DNA of 40,004 nt from Snodgrassella alvi (GCF_002777855.1 NZ_MEIK01000001.1:1-40004); one strand, 5' to 3'. Positions 1 through 8,732 are shown, counted from the stretch's first letter. Numbers and translations: made by a program. The notes: generated by a model from the letters alone, not told the origin.

Positions 1-73
1 AGCGTTGCTTTCGACTGCGTTCTACTTTAAACTGTTTCGTTCGTTTCGGCTCGCGTCTCAGCGAAGAAGGCGA

Positions 74-102
74 ACTATACGCCCCTGCATACACCCTGTC
101 AA
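74..102 (-). promoter_or_regulatory. Strong sigma-70 promoter, probably of an rRNA operon
   Basis: On the minus strand a perfect TTGACA (97-102) is followed after 17 bases by TATAGT (74-79). An A+T-rich stretch lies upstream of it (about 140-170). The transcript would start near 65-68 and leave the window at its left edge with a leader of more than 65 bases and no start codon. The near-consensus boxes, the C-rich discriminator (tcgcc) and the untranslated leader are typical of rRNA promoters under growth-rate control. The gene itself is outside the window, so the rRNA assignment is inference; a tRNA or other stable RNA operon is the alternative. Confidence 0.7.
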
Positions 103-231
103 CTACTTCCTCCGCTTATTTTTGTCCAATCCACCAAATCGCTGTTTTAATAAGTTTTATTTTTTAGCGTCATCTGCTCCGTTTGGACCTTCTATAATTA
201 TTACACTCTATATTTCCACTTCTTATGACTC

Positions 232-1140
232 TTAATCTTGCTTCGTTTGCGTTGGTGAGATGATTTGTAATATTTGCTGACGCTTGTCTTGGCTTAATTT
301 GGTCAAATTTAATGTCTGCTTGGCGAGTACGCTATATATCTCCTGCTCTGTTGTGTTTAATGCCTGCCAATGTTTTGCGATTGTGGTGCTATCGCCACGT
401 TTTATTGGCCCTGTAAGGGCTTCTTCCAGAACCATTGTTTGTAGTTGGTTTAGATTTTGCTGCATGAGCTGGTTTACGAGTTGTTCAGCTAGGCTTTTCG
501 GTATAGACAAAGAAGTAAGTATATTACGTGCATATGCATTTAGGGTAACTAGAAAATTGGCACTGGCTGATAGTGCGGTGTGATAGCGGCTTTTCTGGTT
601 TGCATCAATAATAAAGCTATTTAATTTTGCAGCCTGAGCCAGTTGTTGCAGTATAGGTAAAGCAACTTTATCGCCTTCTATGGCGCACATGTGTCCGGCT
701 AATTGATTTAAGGCTATTTCGATTGAGGCAAAAGGAAATACCGGATGCAGGGAGCCTGCCAGTACTTTATTTTGGTTTGATTTTAATATTTTGCTGTCTA
801 ATGCACCGCTTAGATGAATAACTAATGAATTGCGTGTTAGGCAATGATTTTGTTGAATTTGCCAGCTTATTTTTTCGATAGCCTGATCGCTGACACCTAT
901 AACATAAATATCAGCTGGCGGTAGATTGTTCAATTCTTTGCATAGTTGAATAGAAGGTATATGGTTTTTAAGATTTTGCGCTGTGATGAAGCTGCGGTTC
1001 CATGCTGCCTGTATATTTATTTGTTTGCTCTGATGCCAGATGATGGCGAGGCTGGAGGCTACTTTACCGGTACCGATGATATTTACACGCAGTTGGGATG
1101 ACATATTGAGTTGTGGTTGGATGGTGGAGATATTGGTCAT
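232..1140 (-). CDS. Rossmann-like and DUF2520 domain protein
   Basis: This is a 302-residue protein with an N-terminal nucleotide-binding fold: beta strand then GTGKVASSLA at about residues 23-32 matches the GxGxxA dinucleotide motif. A second helical half (about 170-300) corresponds to the DUF2520 domain usually fused to it. The architecture resembles NADP oxidoreductases of the F420-dependent/ketopantoate-reductase-like superfamily, but the substrate is unknown. No strong ribosome binding site is visible for the first ATG; an internal ATG at residue 13 (1102-1104), just before the conserved domain, is an equally plausible start. The gene diverges from the min operon, with 134 bases to minC. 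The fold is fairly certain; the reaction is not known. Confidence 0.8.
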   Translation of the reverse strand: MTNISTIQPQLNMSSQLRVNIIGTGKVASSLAIIWHQSKQINIQAAWNRSFITAQNLKNHIPSIQLCKELNNLPPADIYVIGVSDQAIEKISWQIQQNHCLTRNSLVIHLSGALDSKILKSNQNKVLAGSLHPVFPFASIEIALNQLAGHMCAIEGDKVALPILQQLAQAAKLNSFIIDANQKSRYHTALSASANFLVTLNAYARNILTSLSIPKSLAEQLVNQLMQQNLNQLQTMVLEEALTGPIKRGDSTTIAKHWQALNTTEQEIYSVLAKQTLNLTKLSQDKRQQILQIISPTQTKQD

Positions 1141-1274
1141 TATGGGTTTTATAGGGTTGATTAGGTAATTATTTTGCTGAAGGATATGAGTTGTAATTGA
1201 AGCCGCTTAACCAAAACGGTACACTTCGGTACTTACTCTTTATTCTAATCATAATTTTTTGGGCAAACACGTTA

Positions 1275-2015
1275 ATGAAACCAGCTTTTAATGTGAAATC
1301 CGCGCGTCTAGATACTTTGTCGGTACAGTTGCTGACGGATGATCTGACTTTGATTAACCATGAATTGAAGCAACGTGCAGAGCGTTTTGGTAATTTGCGT
1401 AATATGCCTTTTACACTTGATCTGCACAATCTTGCCAATCCGGCAACACTGGACTTGGCTAAAATTGTGGCACTGTTTTCACGTTATCATTTGCGTATTA
1501 TTGCTATCCGTCATTCTGATGCAGCCTGGGTCAGTTTAGCCAAACAACATAATATAGCTTTCAGTATTTTACCGGAAGAACAGGCTAACAATAGGGTTAA
1601 AGCTGTGGCTGATGCGCTGGATCAGCCTTCTGCCGAAGTTAATGACAAAAATAATTCTTCAGTTGCTGCAAGTGCTCTGCCTACGTTGGTCATTGATCGC
1701 ACCATAAGAACTGGTCAGCAAGTATATGCGGAAAAATCAGATTTGATTGTTCTGGGTTTGGTCAGTGAAGGGGCGGAAATCATTGCTGACGGCAATATTC
1801 ATATTTATGGTCCTCTACGCGGACGAGCTCTGGCCGGTGCTGCAGGGAATAAGGAAACACGTATTTTTGCTCAGTCTATGCAAGCTGAGCTGGTATCTGT
1901 GGCCGGTATTTATCGTATTTTTGACCAGCAGTTGCCGGCGCATCTTGATCGCCATCCGGTACAGATTTTCCTGCAAAATGACCGGCTGGTACTGAGTGCG
2001 ATTCAGGCGCATTAG
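1275..2015 (+). CDS. minC: Septum site-determining protein MinC
   Basis: MinC is the FtsZ polymerisation inhibitor that MinD recruits to the membrane to block division near the poles. The N-terminal domain (about 1-100 of 246) is followed by a linker and the C-terminal beta-helix domain, with the family's RGRALAGAAG segment and a hydrophobic RIFAQSMQAELVSVAGIY stretch that binds MinD. The reading frame stays open upstream to a TTG at 1197, which would add a 26-residue hydrophobic leader. I chose the ATG at 1275 because MinC is cytosolic and homologues begin near MKPAF, although neither start has a clear ribosome binding site. First gene of minCDE, 81 bases before minD. Confidence 0.93.
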   Translation: MKPAFNVKSARLDTLSVQLLTDDLTLINHELKQRAERFGNLRNMPFTLDLHNLANPATLDLAKIVALFSRYHLRIIAIRHSDAAWVSLAKQHNIAFSILPEEQANNRVKAVADALDQPSAEVNDKNNSSVAASALPTLVIDRTIRTGQQVYAEKSDLIVLGLVSEGAEIIADGNIHIYGPLRGRALAGAAGNKETRIFAQSMQAELVSVAGIYRIFDQQLPAHLDRHPVQIFLQNDRLVLSAIQAH

Positions 2016-2096
2016 TTAATTCAGGAACACGCATCGGTGTGTGGCTGATTTGTGAATGTTTTGTAGATTCGTTTATATAACAAAAGGAATTTAATT

Positions 2097-2912
2097 GTGG
2101 CAAAGATTATTGTGGTGACGTCAGGTAAGGGTGGCGTGGGTAAAACCACGACCAGTGCCAGTATTGCAACTGGTCTGGCTTTAGCCGGTCATAAAACTGC
2201 GGTAATTGATTTTGATGTGGGTTTGCGTAATCTGGATTTGATTATGGGTTGTGAGCGCCGAGTGGTGTATGACCTAATTAATGTTATTCAGGATGAAGCT
2301 ACGCTGAATCAGGCATTAATCAAGGATAAACACTGTGATAATCTTTATGTGTTACCTGCTTCGCAAACTCGTGATAAAGATGCACTGACCCGAGATGGGG
2401 TGGAAAAGGTGCTGAAGGATTTAACGACGAAGATGGGTTTCGAATATGTGGTTTGTGATTCACCGGCAGGCATTGAGCAAGGTGCGTTGATGGCCTTGTA
2501 TTTTGCGGATGAGGCAATTGTGACCACTAACCCAGAAATCTCCAGTGTACGCGATTCCGACCGTATTCTGGGTATTTTGTCGAGCAAATCCAGACGAGCT
2601 GAAACCAACAGTGAACCGGTAAAAGAACATTTGCTGATTACGCGCTATTCACCTGAACGTGTAGACAAAGGTGAGATGCTGTCTGTACAAGATATTCAGG
2701 ATATTTTACGTATTCCACTGATTGGTGTGATTCCAGAATCCCAGAACGTGTTGCAGGCTTCTAATTCTGGCACGCCGGTAATTTTGCAGGAAAATTCGGT
2801 AGTAGCGGAAGCTTATAAAGATGTTGTTGCGCGCCTGCTGGGTGAAGACCGTCCAATCCGTTTTGTGGATGCTGAGAAAAAAGGCTTTCTCAAGCGCCTG
2901 TTCGGAGGTTAA
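2097..2912 (+). CDS. minD: Septum site-determining ATPase MinD
   Basis: MinD is a ParA-type membrane ATPase that carries MinC to the membrane and oscillates under MinE control. At 271 residues it has the usual length. The deviant Walker A motif GKGGVGKTT sits at about residues 10-18, the CDSPAG switch region near 120, and the C-terminal amphipathic membrane-targeting helix ends in KKGFLKRLFGG. The start codon is GTG at 2097, preceded by an aaaggaa ribosome binding site around 2083-2089. Only three bases separate it from minE, so the two are surely co-translated. Confidence 0.98.
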   Translation: MAKIIVVTSGKGGVGKTTTSASIATGLALAGHKTAVIDFDVGLRNLDLIMGCERRVVYDLINVIQDEATLNQALIKDKHCDNLYVLPASQTRDKDALTRDGVEKVLKDLTTKMGFEYVVCDSPAGIEQGALMALYFADEAIVTTNPEISSVRDSDRILGILSSKSRRAETNSEPVKEHLLITRYSPERVDKGEMLSVQDIQDILRIPLIGVIPESQNVLQASNSGTPVILQENSVVAEAYKDVVARLLGEDRPIRFVDAEKKGFLKRLFGG

Positions 2913-2915
2913 GAC

Positions 2916-3185
2916 ATGTCTATAATGGATTTTCTTTTTGGCAAAAAGCAGCAATCCGCTCAGACAGCGCGTGACCGTTTGCAGATTATTATTGCGCAGG
3001 AACGCGCTACTCAGACTCCGGATTATTTGCCTACGCTGCAAAAGGAACTGTTGCAAGTACTTTCAAAGTATGTCCATGTTTCTTTAGACGATATTCATAT
3101 TTCTCAAGAAAAGAAAGATGGTATGGATGTCTTGGCACTTAATATTACTTTACCGGAAACAGGAAAGAAAAAGGCCAGTGAATGA
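2916..3185 (+). CDS. minE: Cell division topological specificity factor MinE
   Basis: MinE stimulates the MinD ATPase and confines the MinC/MinD inhibitor to the cell poles. The 89-residue protein has a short N-terminal amphipathic membrane-binding segment (MSIMDFLFG), the anti-MinCD helix with [13 protein letters not shown] (about residues 18-30) and a C-terminal topological specificity domain. The start follows minD by three bases and has a ggaggtt ribosome binding site inside the end of minD. Its TGA stop overlaps the oxyR ATG by four bases, which ties oxyR to the division operon. Confidence 0.97.
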   Translation: MSIMDFLFGKKQQSAQTARDRLQIIIAQERATQTPDYLPTLQKELLQVLSKYVHVSLDDIHISQEKKDGMDVLALNITLPETGKKKASE

Positions 3186-4108
3186 CGCTGACTGAATTGC
3201 GCTATATTGTGGCTGTTGCTCAGGAAAAACATTTTGGGCGTGCTGCCCAGCGATGTTTTGTGAGCCAGCCTACTTTATCTATTGCAATTAAGAAACTGGA
3301 AGAAGAGCTGGGGCTGACTTTATTTGACCGCAGCAGTAATGAGGTAATGACAACTGATGCTGGTCAGCGCATTGTGCTTCAGGCTCGCCGTGTGCTTGAG
3401 GAGGCTGACCGCATTAAGTTGATGGCCAATCAGGAGCAAAGTGAGCTTGAAGGAATTTTCAAGCTAGGGCTGATATTCACTATTGCTCCCTATTTGCTGC
3501 CAAAGCTGATTTTATCTCTACGTCAGCTGGCGCCAGAAATGCCTTTACAGCTGGATGAAAATTATACGGATGTTTTAAAAGAATCGCTTAAGCGAGGCGA
3601 TCTGGATGCGATTGTTGTTGCAGAACCGTTTCAGGAAAACGGTTTGCAAACGATACCGCTTTATGATGAACCCTTTTTTGTTATTGTACCTAAGGGTCAT
3701 GCATTTGAGCATTTGGACGAGGTAACGCCGAAACAGCTGGGTGAGGAACGGGTGTTGCTGCTGACTGAGGGTAACTGTATGCGTGATAATGTGCTGGATA
3801 GTTGTCAGGAACTGGCTTCGCGCCAGAAAATTCTGGGACTATCGAACAGTATTCAGGGCAGCTCTATTAATACCATCCGGCATATGGTGGCCAGCGGTTT
3901 GGGTATCAGTGTGATGCCAGCGACTGCTTTAACGGATAATGATCATTTATTATTCAGTATTATTCCGTTTTCAAAACCGACACCTGAGCGAAGAGTGGTA
4001 CTGGCTTCGCGTCGAAATTTTGTCCGGCCTAAGGCTTTACGTATTATCAAGTCAGCTATCTTGTCTTCGCAGTTAACCGGCGTAAAGTTTATCCATGATG
4101 TGGATTAA
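3182..4108 (+). CDS. oxyR: Peroxide-sensing LysR-type regulator OxyR
   Basis: OxyR is a LysR-family transcription factor that senses hydrogen peroxide through a reversible disulfide and activates antioxidant genes. The 308-residue protein has an N-terminal winged helix-turn-helix (about 1-60; [21 protein letters not shown]) and a substrate-binding-like sensor domain. The segment [14 protein letters not shown] places cysteines at residues 199 and 208, exactly the redox pair of the Escherichia coli protein, so it is redox-active OxyR rather than a generic LysR regulator. Translation is probably coupled to minE through the ATGA overlap. A rho-independent terminator follows 18 bases after the stop. 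The same minE-oxyR linkage is known from Neisseria. Confidence 0.95.
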   Translation: MTLTELRYIVAVAQEKHFGRAAQRCFVSQPTLSIAIKKLEEELGLTLFDRSSNEVMTTDAGQRIVLQARRVLEEADRIKLMANQEQSELEGIFKLGLIFTIAPYLLPKLILSLRQLAPEMPLQLDENYTDVLKESLKRGDLDAIVVAEPFQENGLQTIPLYDEPFFVIVPKGHAFEHLDEVTPKQLGEERVLLLTEGNCMRDNVLDSCQELASRQKILGLSNSIQGSSINTIRHMVASGLGISVMPATALTDNDHLLFSIIPFSKPTPERRVVLASRRNFVRPKALRIIKSAILSSQLTGVKFIHDVD

Positions 4109-4126
4109 TATTTCGCTTTTCTGAAA

Positions 4127-4154
4127 AACGTCTGTGTCTAAGCAGACGTTTTTT
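4127..4154 (+). terminator. Rho-independent terminator of minCDE-oxyR
   Basis: An eight-base perfect stem (aacgtctg / cagacgtt) with an eight-base loop is followed by a run of six T. It lies directly downstream of the oxyR stop codon. Confidence 0.9.
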
Positions 4155-4276
4155 CATTAGTCAGTTTGATTATCAGTCTTTTTCGAAAATGGATAATTTG
4201 GTCTATAGCTATGTTTTTTTTAGCAGATAAACCTGATGCGTTTGAAAGAGACATTTAGATTTTAAAGGAATTGTAA

Positions 4277-4711
4277 ATGATTGCTTTAATACAACGTGTT
4301 AAGCAAGCTAATGTGGAAGTAAATGGCGAAACAGTTGGTCAGATAAAACAGGGATTACTGATTTTATTAGGTGTTGAACAGGAAGACGATGCACAAAAGG
4401 CTGAACGTCTTTGCGATAAGGTACTTGGTTATCGTGTTTTCAGTGATCAGGATAATAAAATGAATCTGAATGTTAGGCAGATAGACGGGCAAGTATTGGT
4501 GGTATCACAATTTACACTGGCTGCAGATACTAAAAAAGGCACCAGACCTAGCTTTACTAAAGGTGCTGCGCCGGCTGCAGCGGAACGCTTGTATAATTAT
4601 TTCGTTGAATTGTGTCAAAGAAAGATTTCTACTGAAAACGGTATTTTTGCAGCCAATATGCAGGTCTCTTTAATAAATGATGGACCGGTAACTTTCTGGC
4701 TTCAGGTTTGA
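4277..4711 (+). CDS. dtd: D-aminoacyl-tRNA deacylase
   Basis: Dtd hydrolyses D-amino acids, and misattached glycine, from tRNA in the cytosol as a chiral proofreading step. The 144-residue length is standard. Both family signatures are present: [17 protein letters not shown] in the middle and NDGPVT near the C-terminus, the latter holding the Gly-cisPro pair that reads substrate chirality. The start has an aaaggaatt ribosome binding site about seven bases upstream. It is an independent unit, since a terminator separates it from oxyR, and it converges with the next gene at 4755. Confidence 0.96.
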   Translation: MIALIQRVKQANVEVNGETVGQIKQGLLILLGVEQEDDAQKAERLCDKVLGYRVFSDQDNKMNLNVRQIDGQVLVVSQFTLAADTKKGTRPSFTKGAAPAAAERLYNYFVELCQRKISTENGIFAANMQVSLINDGPVTFWLQV

Positions 4712-4754
4712 TAATTTTCTACGATTGTTTTTGCTATTTTGTAATCAGTGATAT

Positions 4755-5393
4755 TTAATACCGGTTTAATTCCTGCCTGAGTACGCGGATATTGGCCTGC
4801 CTATCATTAACATTCTGCTGCCAACGCTGAATCTGAACAGCGATACCTTGTTTTTGCGCTTGACGCAGTTGCTGTTGTGCAGCAGCCAGCGCCCGCTGTT
4901 CACTGACGATATCACGTTGTACAAGCTGTTTTGGTGTTGGCTTGGGTACGATGATTATTTTGGCTGGGACGGTAGATTGGTTATTTTTGATTTTAGGTGA
5001 TGCTTCTGACTTCGGCATTTGCTGACGCAGTAGAATGCCGATTTTAGGAGCTGGCGGGGTTTTCATTAGGTCGCCATCACGTCCGAATTCAGCGCTGTAC
5101 CATAACCGCTGTAACTGTTCTAAACCAGGTGCATTCTGATTTTCTAATGAATATTTTTTTAAATTGTCACCATCGGTAGGCGGATGTTTGGCTATCTGGC
5201 AGTGCACGTCTAAAGGTTTAGTTGTGTAACTGACATGGTTATTGGCCAATGGACATGCATACCATGTCACTTGTGTCGGTTCGCTAGCGGCAACATTGGC
5301 AGTTGAATTATCTTCGGCCCAAGCTAGATTTAAATATGTTGACAATAGTATGCCTAAACTGAGATGGAGGCTGAGTTTGCACTTATTTTGCAT
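4755..5393 (-). CDS. Secreted protein with C-terminal coiled coil, function unknown
   Basis: I do not recognise a named family for this 212-residue protein. It begins with a typical Sec signal peptide: a basic start, a hydrophobic core, and a likely cleavage after AWA at about residue 26. The mature part has a cysteine-containing globular stretch (about 40-110, WYACPL and VHCQ, two cysteines that could form a periplasmic disulfide), a proline-rich linker, and a Gln/Ala/Arg-rich helix over the last 60 residues that should form a coiled coil. DUF4124-like periplasmic proteins have a comparable layout, but I cannot confirm the match. It stands alone between convergent dtd and tag. Confidence 0.7.
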   Translation of the reverse strand: MQNKCKLSLHLSLGILLSTYLNLAWAEDNSTANVAASEPTQVTWYACPLANNHVSYTTKPLDVHCQIAKHPPTDGDNLKKYSLENQNAPGLEQLQRLWYSAEFGRDGDLMKTPPAPKIGILLRQQMPKSEASPKIKNNQSTVPAKIIIVPKPTPKQLVQRDIVSEQRALAAAQQQLRQAQKQGIAVQIQRWQQNVNDRQANIRVLRQELNRY

Positions 5394-5639
5394 GACTAAG
5401 GCTCATTGCGTCTAATCTGAATCAAACACCCTAAACAAGTTTGTATCACATTTATTCTGCTTTTGGTATTTAATTCCAAATTATACCTGTATGGTATCTG
5501 GATATAATTTTGTGATAAATTATTGATGTATTTTTTGCTTCCTTTAATTTTATTATACCAAAAACATAATTATCGTGTTTCCTGTTGTGGTGAAATCTGG
5601 TGCTTTCTGTTGTTTGATAATGTATTTGAGTAGCGTTTT

Positions 5640-6200
5640 TTAATGTTGGGCGCAAAAACAGCCTTGCAGATGATCATTAACTAGTCCCATTGATTGCATA
5701 AATGCATAACAAGTGGTGGGACCGACAAAACTAAAACCGCGTTTTTTCAGCGCTTTTGACATGGCCGTACTTATTTTTGTCTGAGTTGGCACTTCGGATA
5801 AATGCGAATAATGATTGATAATCGGCTGATGATTGACAAACGACCAGATAAAATTAGCAAAATCTTCTCCCTGTTCTTGCATGGAAAGATAGGCATGCGC
5901 ATTATGGATAATTGCCTGTAATTTGCCCGGATGGCGTATCAGTCCCGGATTTCGGAGTAATGGCTCAATATCATTGATGGTAATAATTTTTTGCGGATTG
6001 AAATCATAAAAGCAACGCCGGTATTCAGCACGTTTTTTTAATACCGTTATCCATGATAGTCCGGCTTGCTGGCCTTCTAGACAGATTTTTTCAAACAATT
6101 TCTGGCCGTCTTTCTGCGCCTGCCCCCATTCATTATCATGGTATTGTTGATATAGTGGATCAGCGTTGACCCATTCACATCTTGTTATTTGTTTTTGCAT
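5640..6200 (-). CDS. tag: DNA-3-methyladenine glycosylase I
   Basis: Tag is a monofunctional base-excision repair glycosylase that removes 3-methyladenine from alkylated DNA. The 186-residue length fits. The zinc-binding set is complete: Cys8 and His21 at the N-terminus (RCEWVNADPLYQQYHDNEWG) pair with His177 and Cys181 (HLQGC) at the C-terminus. The QQAGLSWITVLKKR segment typical of the family is also present. The GDT1-family gene lies 53 bases upstream on the same strand and may be co-transcribed. Confidence 0.95.
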   Translation of the reverse strand: MQKQITRCEWVNADPLYQQYHDNEWGQAQKDGQKLFEKICLEGQQAGLSWITVLKKRAEYRRCFYDFNPQKIITINDIEPLLRNPGLIRHPGKLQAIIHNAHAYLSMQEQGEDFANFIWSFVNHQPIINHYSHLSEVPTQTKISTAMSKALKKRGFSFVGPTTCYAFMQSMGLVNDHLQGCFCAQH

Positions 6201-6253
6201 TTTATGTTTGGCACTGGATTGAAGGAATTAATCTGTCTGAACATTTATGATAT

Positions 6254-6823
6254 TTAGTTTAAGTATGTCTGAATGAGTGTAGCAATCCCTAATAGACAGA
6301 ACAAGACGCAGGCACCTATGCGGATGCGGTTTAAGGGCAAACGTTGCATGAGCCAATTACCAAAAAATATCACTGGAACATTTGCCAACAATAAGCCTGC
6401 TGTACTGCCCATAACTACAGAAAATAAATCCCGATACTGCGCTGCCAGCAATATGGTAGCAATTTGGGTTTTATCCCCTACTTCAGCCAGAAAAAACAAA
6501 ACAGATGTAGCCACAAACGGCCCGTAGCGCATGAATCGGGTATCTACACCATCATCCTTATCTGGTTTTAATAGCCACAATCCCACGACTAGGAAACTGA
6601 TACCGACTACCCAGCCCATTAACTGCGGGGTAAAAAAGCGTGCGACTTCTACACCAAACCATGCTGAAACAACATGATTGAGTAATGTGGCACATAACAT
6701 ACCAGCAATAATGGCATATTTACGCGCAAAGCGGGTAGCCAAAAATAATGTCAGTAATTGAGTTTTATCGCCAATCTCAGCCAAAGCAACAGGAACAACG
6801 GAAGAAAGAAAAGCATGAATCAT
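6254..6823 (-). CDS. TMEM165/GDT1 family divalent cation transporter (UPF0016)
   Basis: This inner-membrane protein belongs to the GDT1 family, whose members move Mn2+ and Ca2+; bacterial members mostly act as manganese exporters. With the start at 6823 it has 189 residues and about six membrane segments in two homologous halves. Each half carries the signature ExGDKTQ (residues 16-22 and 114-120). The frame is open to 6898, but those 25 extra codons lie in the riboswitch 3' end and its hairpin, and homologues start at about M(I)HAFLSS. The upstream manganese riboswitch supports Mn2+ as the substrate and Mn2+-induced expression. Confidence 0.9.
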   Translation of the reverse strand: MIHAFLSSVVPVALAEIGDKTQLLTLFLATRFARKYAIIAGMLCATLLNHVVSAWFGVEVARFFTPQLMGWVVGISFLVVGLWLLKPDKDDGVDTRFMRYGPFVATSVLFFLAEVGDKTQIATILLAAQYRDLFSVVMGSTAGLLLANVPVIFFGNWLMQRLPLNRIRIGACVLFCLLGIATLIQTYLN

Positions 6824-6864
6824 TATTGAGATACCGTAGGCGGGCATAGACAAAAGACACGATA

Positions 6865-7015
6865 AAACGCCCGCCATTGCAGTTTTATCCTGTCTCAAGT
6901 CTCGTTAATCCACCATCTGGTCAGACGTTACGACCATACAGCAAATGCTGCAAATATGTTGATCGTAACCACAGGTATTGGAGATGTCACCTGTGAAACT
7001 ACTCCCTTAAGGCAC
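6865..7015 (-). promoter_or_regulatory. yybP-ykoY manganese riboswitch
   Basis: Reading the minus strand from about 7015 downward, the conserved core pieces of the yybP-ykoY aptamer appear in order. There is a P1 5' strand (tgccttaag) running into GGGAGTAG, then a hairpin cacaggt/acctgtg, a long helix gttacgat/gtcgtaac with an inner stem, and then ACGAGACTTGAG, whose cttgagaca pairs back with P1 through one mismatch. Between aptamer and gene (about 6838-6874) a seven-base stem ggcgggc/gcccgcc can form, a candidate expression platform. The family is known to bind Mn2+ and to control GDT1/MntP-type exporters, which fits the gene downstream. Boundaries are approximate. Confidence 0.88.
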
Positions 7016-7086
7016 TGCATCATAACCGAATTCAAACGATATTAACAAGCGAATTTCTGAATTGACGCATTAAATTTGATTTCAAA

Positions 7087-7120
7087 CAATAAAATAGGCT
7101 GCCAAACCTTTTGGCAGCCT
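7087..7120 (-). terminator. Terminator of the DASS carrier gene
   Basis: A nine-base stem (aggctgcca at 7096-7104, tggcagcct at 7112-7120) is followed on the minus strand by attttattg. It lies just after the stop codon at 7141. Confidence 0.88.
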
Positions 7121-7140
7121 GCTTCTGTGAAGATAATAAA

Positions 7141-8610
7141 TTAATAGTAACCCAAAACTTTCCACCAAACTCCGCCAATTACAACGAAGATAGCAAGTTC
7201 AATCACGCTCATGATGAAACCAACTTTCCACCATTCACCCAAGGTCACAAAGCCGGAACCGAATACTACAGGTGAGGTACCGGTAGCGTAATGAGTCAGG
7301 GTCATCATAATGCTAGAAGCAGCAGCCATCATCAGCGCAAACAGCATGGGCGGCGCACCCAACGCCAGACCCGCTGAGTAGAAGGCGGCAAACATAGCGG
7401 TGATATGTGCTGTGGTGCTGGCAAACATATAATGTGCATACATATACGCCAGTAATAATAGTGCACAGGCACCCATCCAGCCCATACCCAGACTACCAAT
7501 ACTGCTTTCTAGTACACCTGAGAACCAAGTAATCAGTCCTAGTTTATTCAGGAACGTTGCCATCATCACCAATGCAGCAAACCAAGTGATGGTATCCCAC
7601 GCACTTTTTTCTTTCAGGATGTCGTCCCAGCTCAATACGCCGGTTAAAAGAAGAAGTGACAAACCGATAAACGCGGTGGTAGTCGGATCTACTGCAAAGG
7701 ATTTACCAAACAGCATGGCCGGAATACCTGCCCACAGAATCAGCAATACCGCAAAAATACCCAGCATGATTTTTTCATCACGTGTCATCGGCCCCTGTTC
7801 TTTCAAACGCTCTTTGGCAAAAGCCACTGCATTCGGAGTGTGCTTGATTTCAGGCGGATACAACCAGTAGATAATCAGCGGCATCAAGAACATCGCTACT
7901 AAACCGGGTACCAGCATGGCCAGCGCCCAAGTACCCCAAGAAAGATGAATATCGCTGTTGGTGGCTTTGGCTACCAGATCCACAATCAAAGGATTGGGTG
8001 CTGTAGCGGTAATAAACATAATTGAACTGATGGGATTAGCGTGGTAATTTACCAATGCCAGAAATTTACCCATGCGTTTTTCGGTGCCCTTTTCAGGGTC
8101 TGAATCATAGCTGGATGCTATAGATTTCATGATTGGGTGAATGATACCACCACCACGGGCTGTATTACTGGGAGTTACTGGAGCCAATAATAGTTCCACC
8201 ACTGCCAGACTATAGGCCACACCCAGGGTACGTTTACCCCACAAGCCGATAAACAGGTAGCCAACACGAGCGCCCAAACCAGTTTTCAGCAAACCACGAG
8301 AAATCATGATTGCTACGCCAATCAGCCAGATAAGTGGATTACCAAAGCTGCTTAAAGCATCATTCATGGCTTTGCTGGGTGTGTCTGCAGTAACACCGGT
8401 TACGGCTACCAGCATAATAGCGATAATAGACAGCGCACCAATAGGCATAGCTTTGCCGATAATAGCTGCAATCACGCCAACAAACATAGCCAGCAAATGC
8501 CAAGCTTGAGGAGAAACCCCTTCTGGTACCGGAATGGCAAACCAGACTATCAGGCCGATTAACAGCGCTACGGCAGCGGGAATGGGCTTGAACCCAATTT
8601 TGACAGGCAT
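7141..8610 (-). CDS. DASS-family anion permease (dicarboxylate/citrate type)
   Basis: This 489-residue integral membrane protein belongs to the divalent anion:sodium symporter (DASS/SLC13) family, whose members import or exchange di- and tricarboxylates such as malate, succinate, 2-oxoglutarate, tartrate or citrate. About 12-14 hydrophobic segments are visible. The signature APVTPSNTARGGGIIHPI (about residues 144-161) closely matches CitT/TtdT/SodiT-type members, and the second substrate-loop motif appears as ASTTAHITAMF in the C-terminal half. The exact substrate cannot be read from sequence. It is a single-gene unit with its own terminator and has a 383-base gap to dnaK on the other strand. 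Confidence 0.9.
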   Translation of the reverse strand: MPVKIGFKPIPAAVALLIGLIVWFAIPVPEGVSPQAWHLLAMFVGVIAAIIGKAMPIGALSIIAIMLVAVTGVTADTPSKAMNDALSSFGNPLIWLIGVAIMISRGLLKTGLGARVGYLFIGLWGKRTLGVAYSLAVVELLLAPVTPSNTARGGGIIHPIMKSIASSYDSDPEKGTEKRMGKFLALVNYHANPISSIMFITATAPNPLIVDLVAKATNSDIHLSWGTWALAMLVPGLVAMFLMPLIIYWLYPPEIKHTPNAVAFAKERLKEQGPMTRDEKIMLGIFAVLLILWAGIPAMLFGKSFAVDPTTTAFIGLSLLLLTGVLSWDDILKEKSAWDTITWFAALVMMATFLNKLGLITWFSGVLESSIGSLGMGWMGACALLLLAYMYAHYMFASTTAHITAMFAAFYSAGLALGAPPMLFALMMAAASSIMMTLTHYATGTSPVVFGSGFVTLGEWWKVGFIMSVIELAIFVVIGGVWWKVLGYY

Positions 8611-8697
8611 ACAACTTACTCCTAATCATGAAGAAATAGATACAGCCAGACAGAAATCATTAATGTCTTGAGTGATTGTAAACTCATATTGAAAAAC

Positions 8698-8732
8698 ACC
8701 GTCTGACATAGCGCAAATTAGTATCAGACGGT
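8698..8732. repeat. Nine-base inverted repeat upstream of the DASS gene
   Basis: The arms accgtctga (8698-8706) and tcagacggt (8724-8732) are perfect complements with a 17-base spacer. The position, about 90 bases upstream of the carrier gene's start, would suit a leader hairpin or an operator. The arm resembles the core of the neisserial uptake sequence GCCGTCTGAA but does not match it exactly. Confidence 0.5.

Noticed and set aside
5-235. Open frame at the left edge that could be a small basic protein
   Set aside because: It overlaps, in antisense, the strong minus-strand promoter and leader; it has no ribosome binding site and no family likeness.
5470-5655. 61-codon minus-strand frame overlapping the end of tag
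   Set aside because: No ribosome binding site, low-complexity product, and it overlaps the tag stop; treated as chance.
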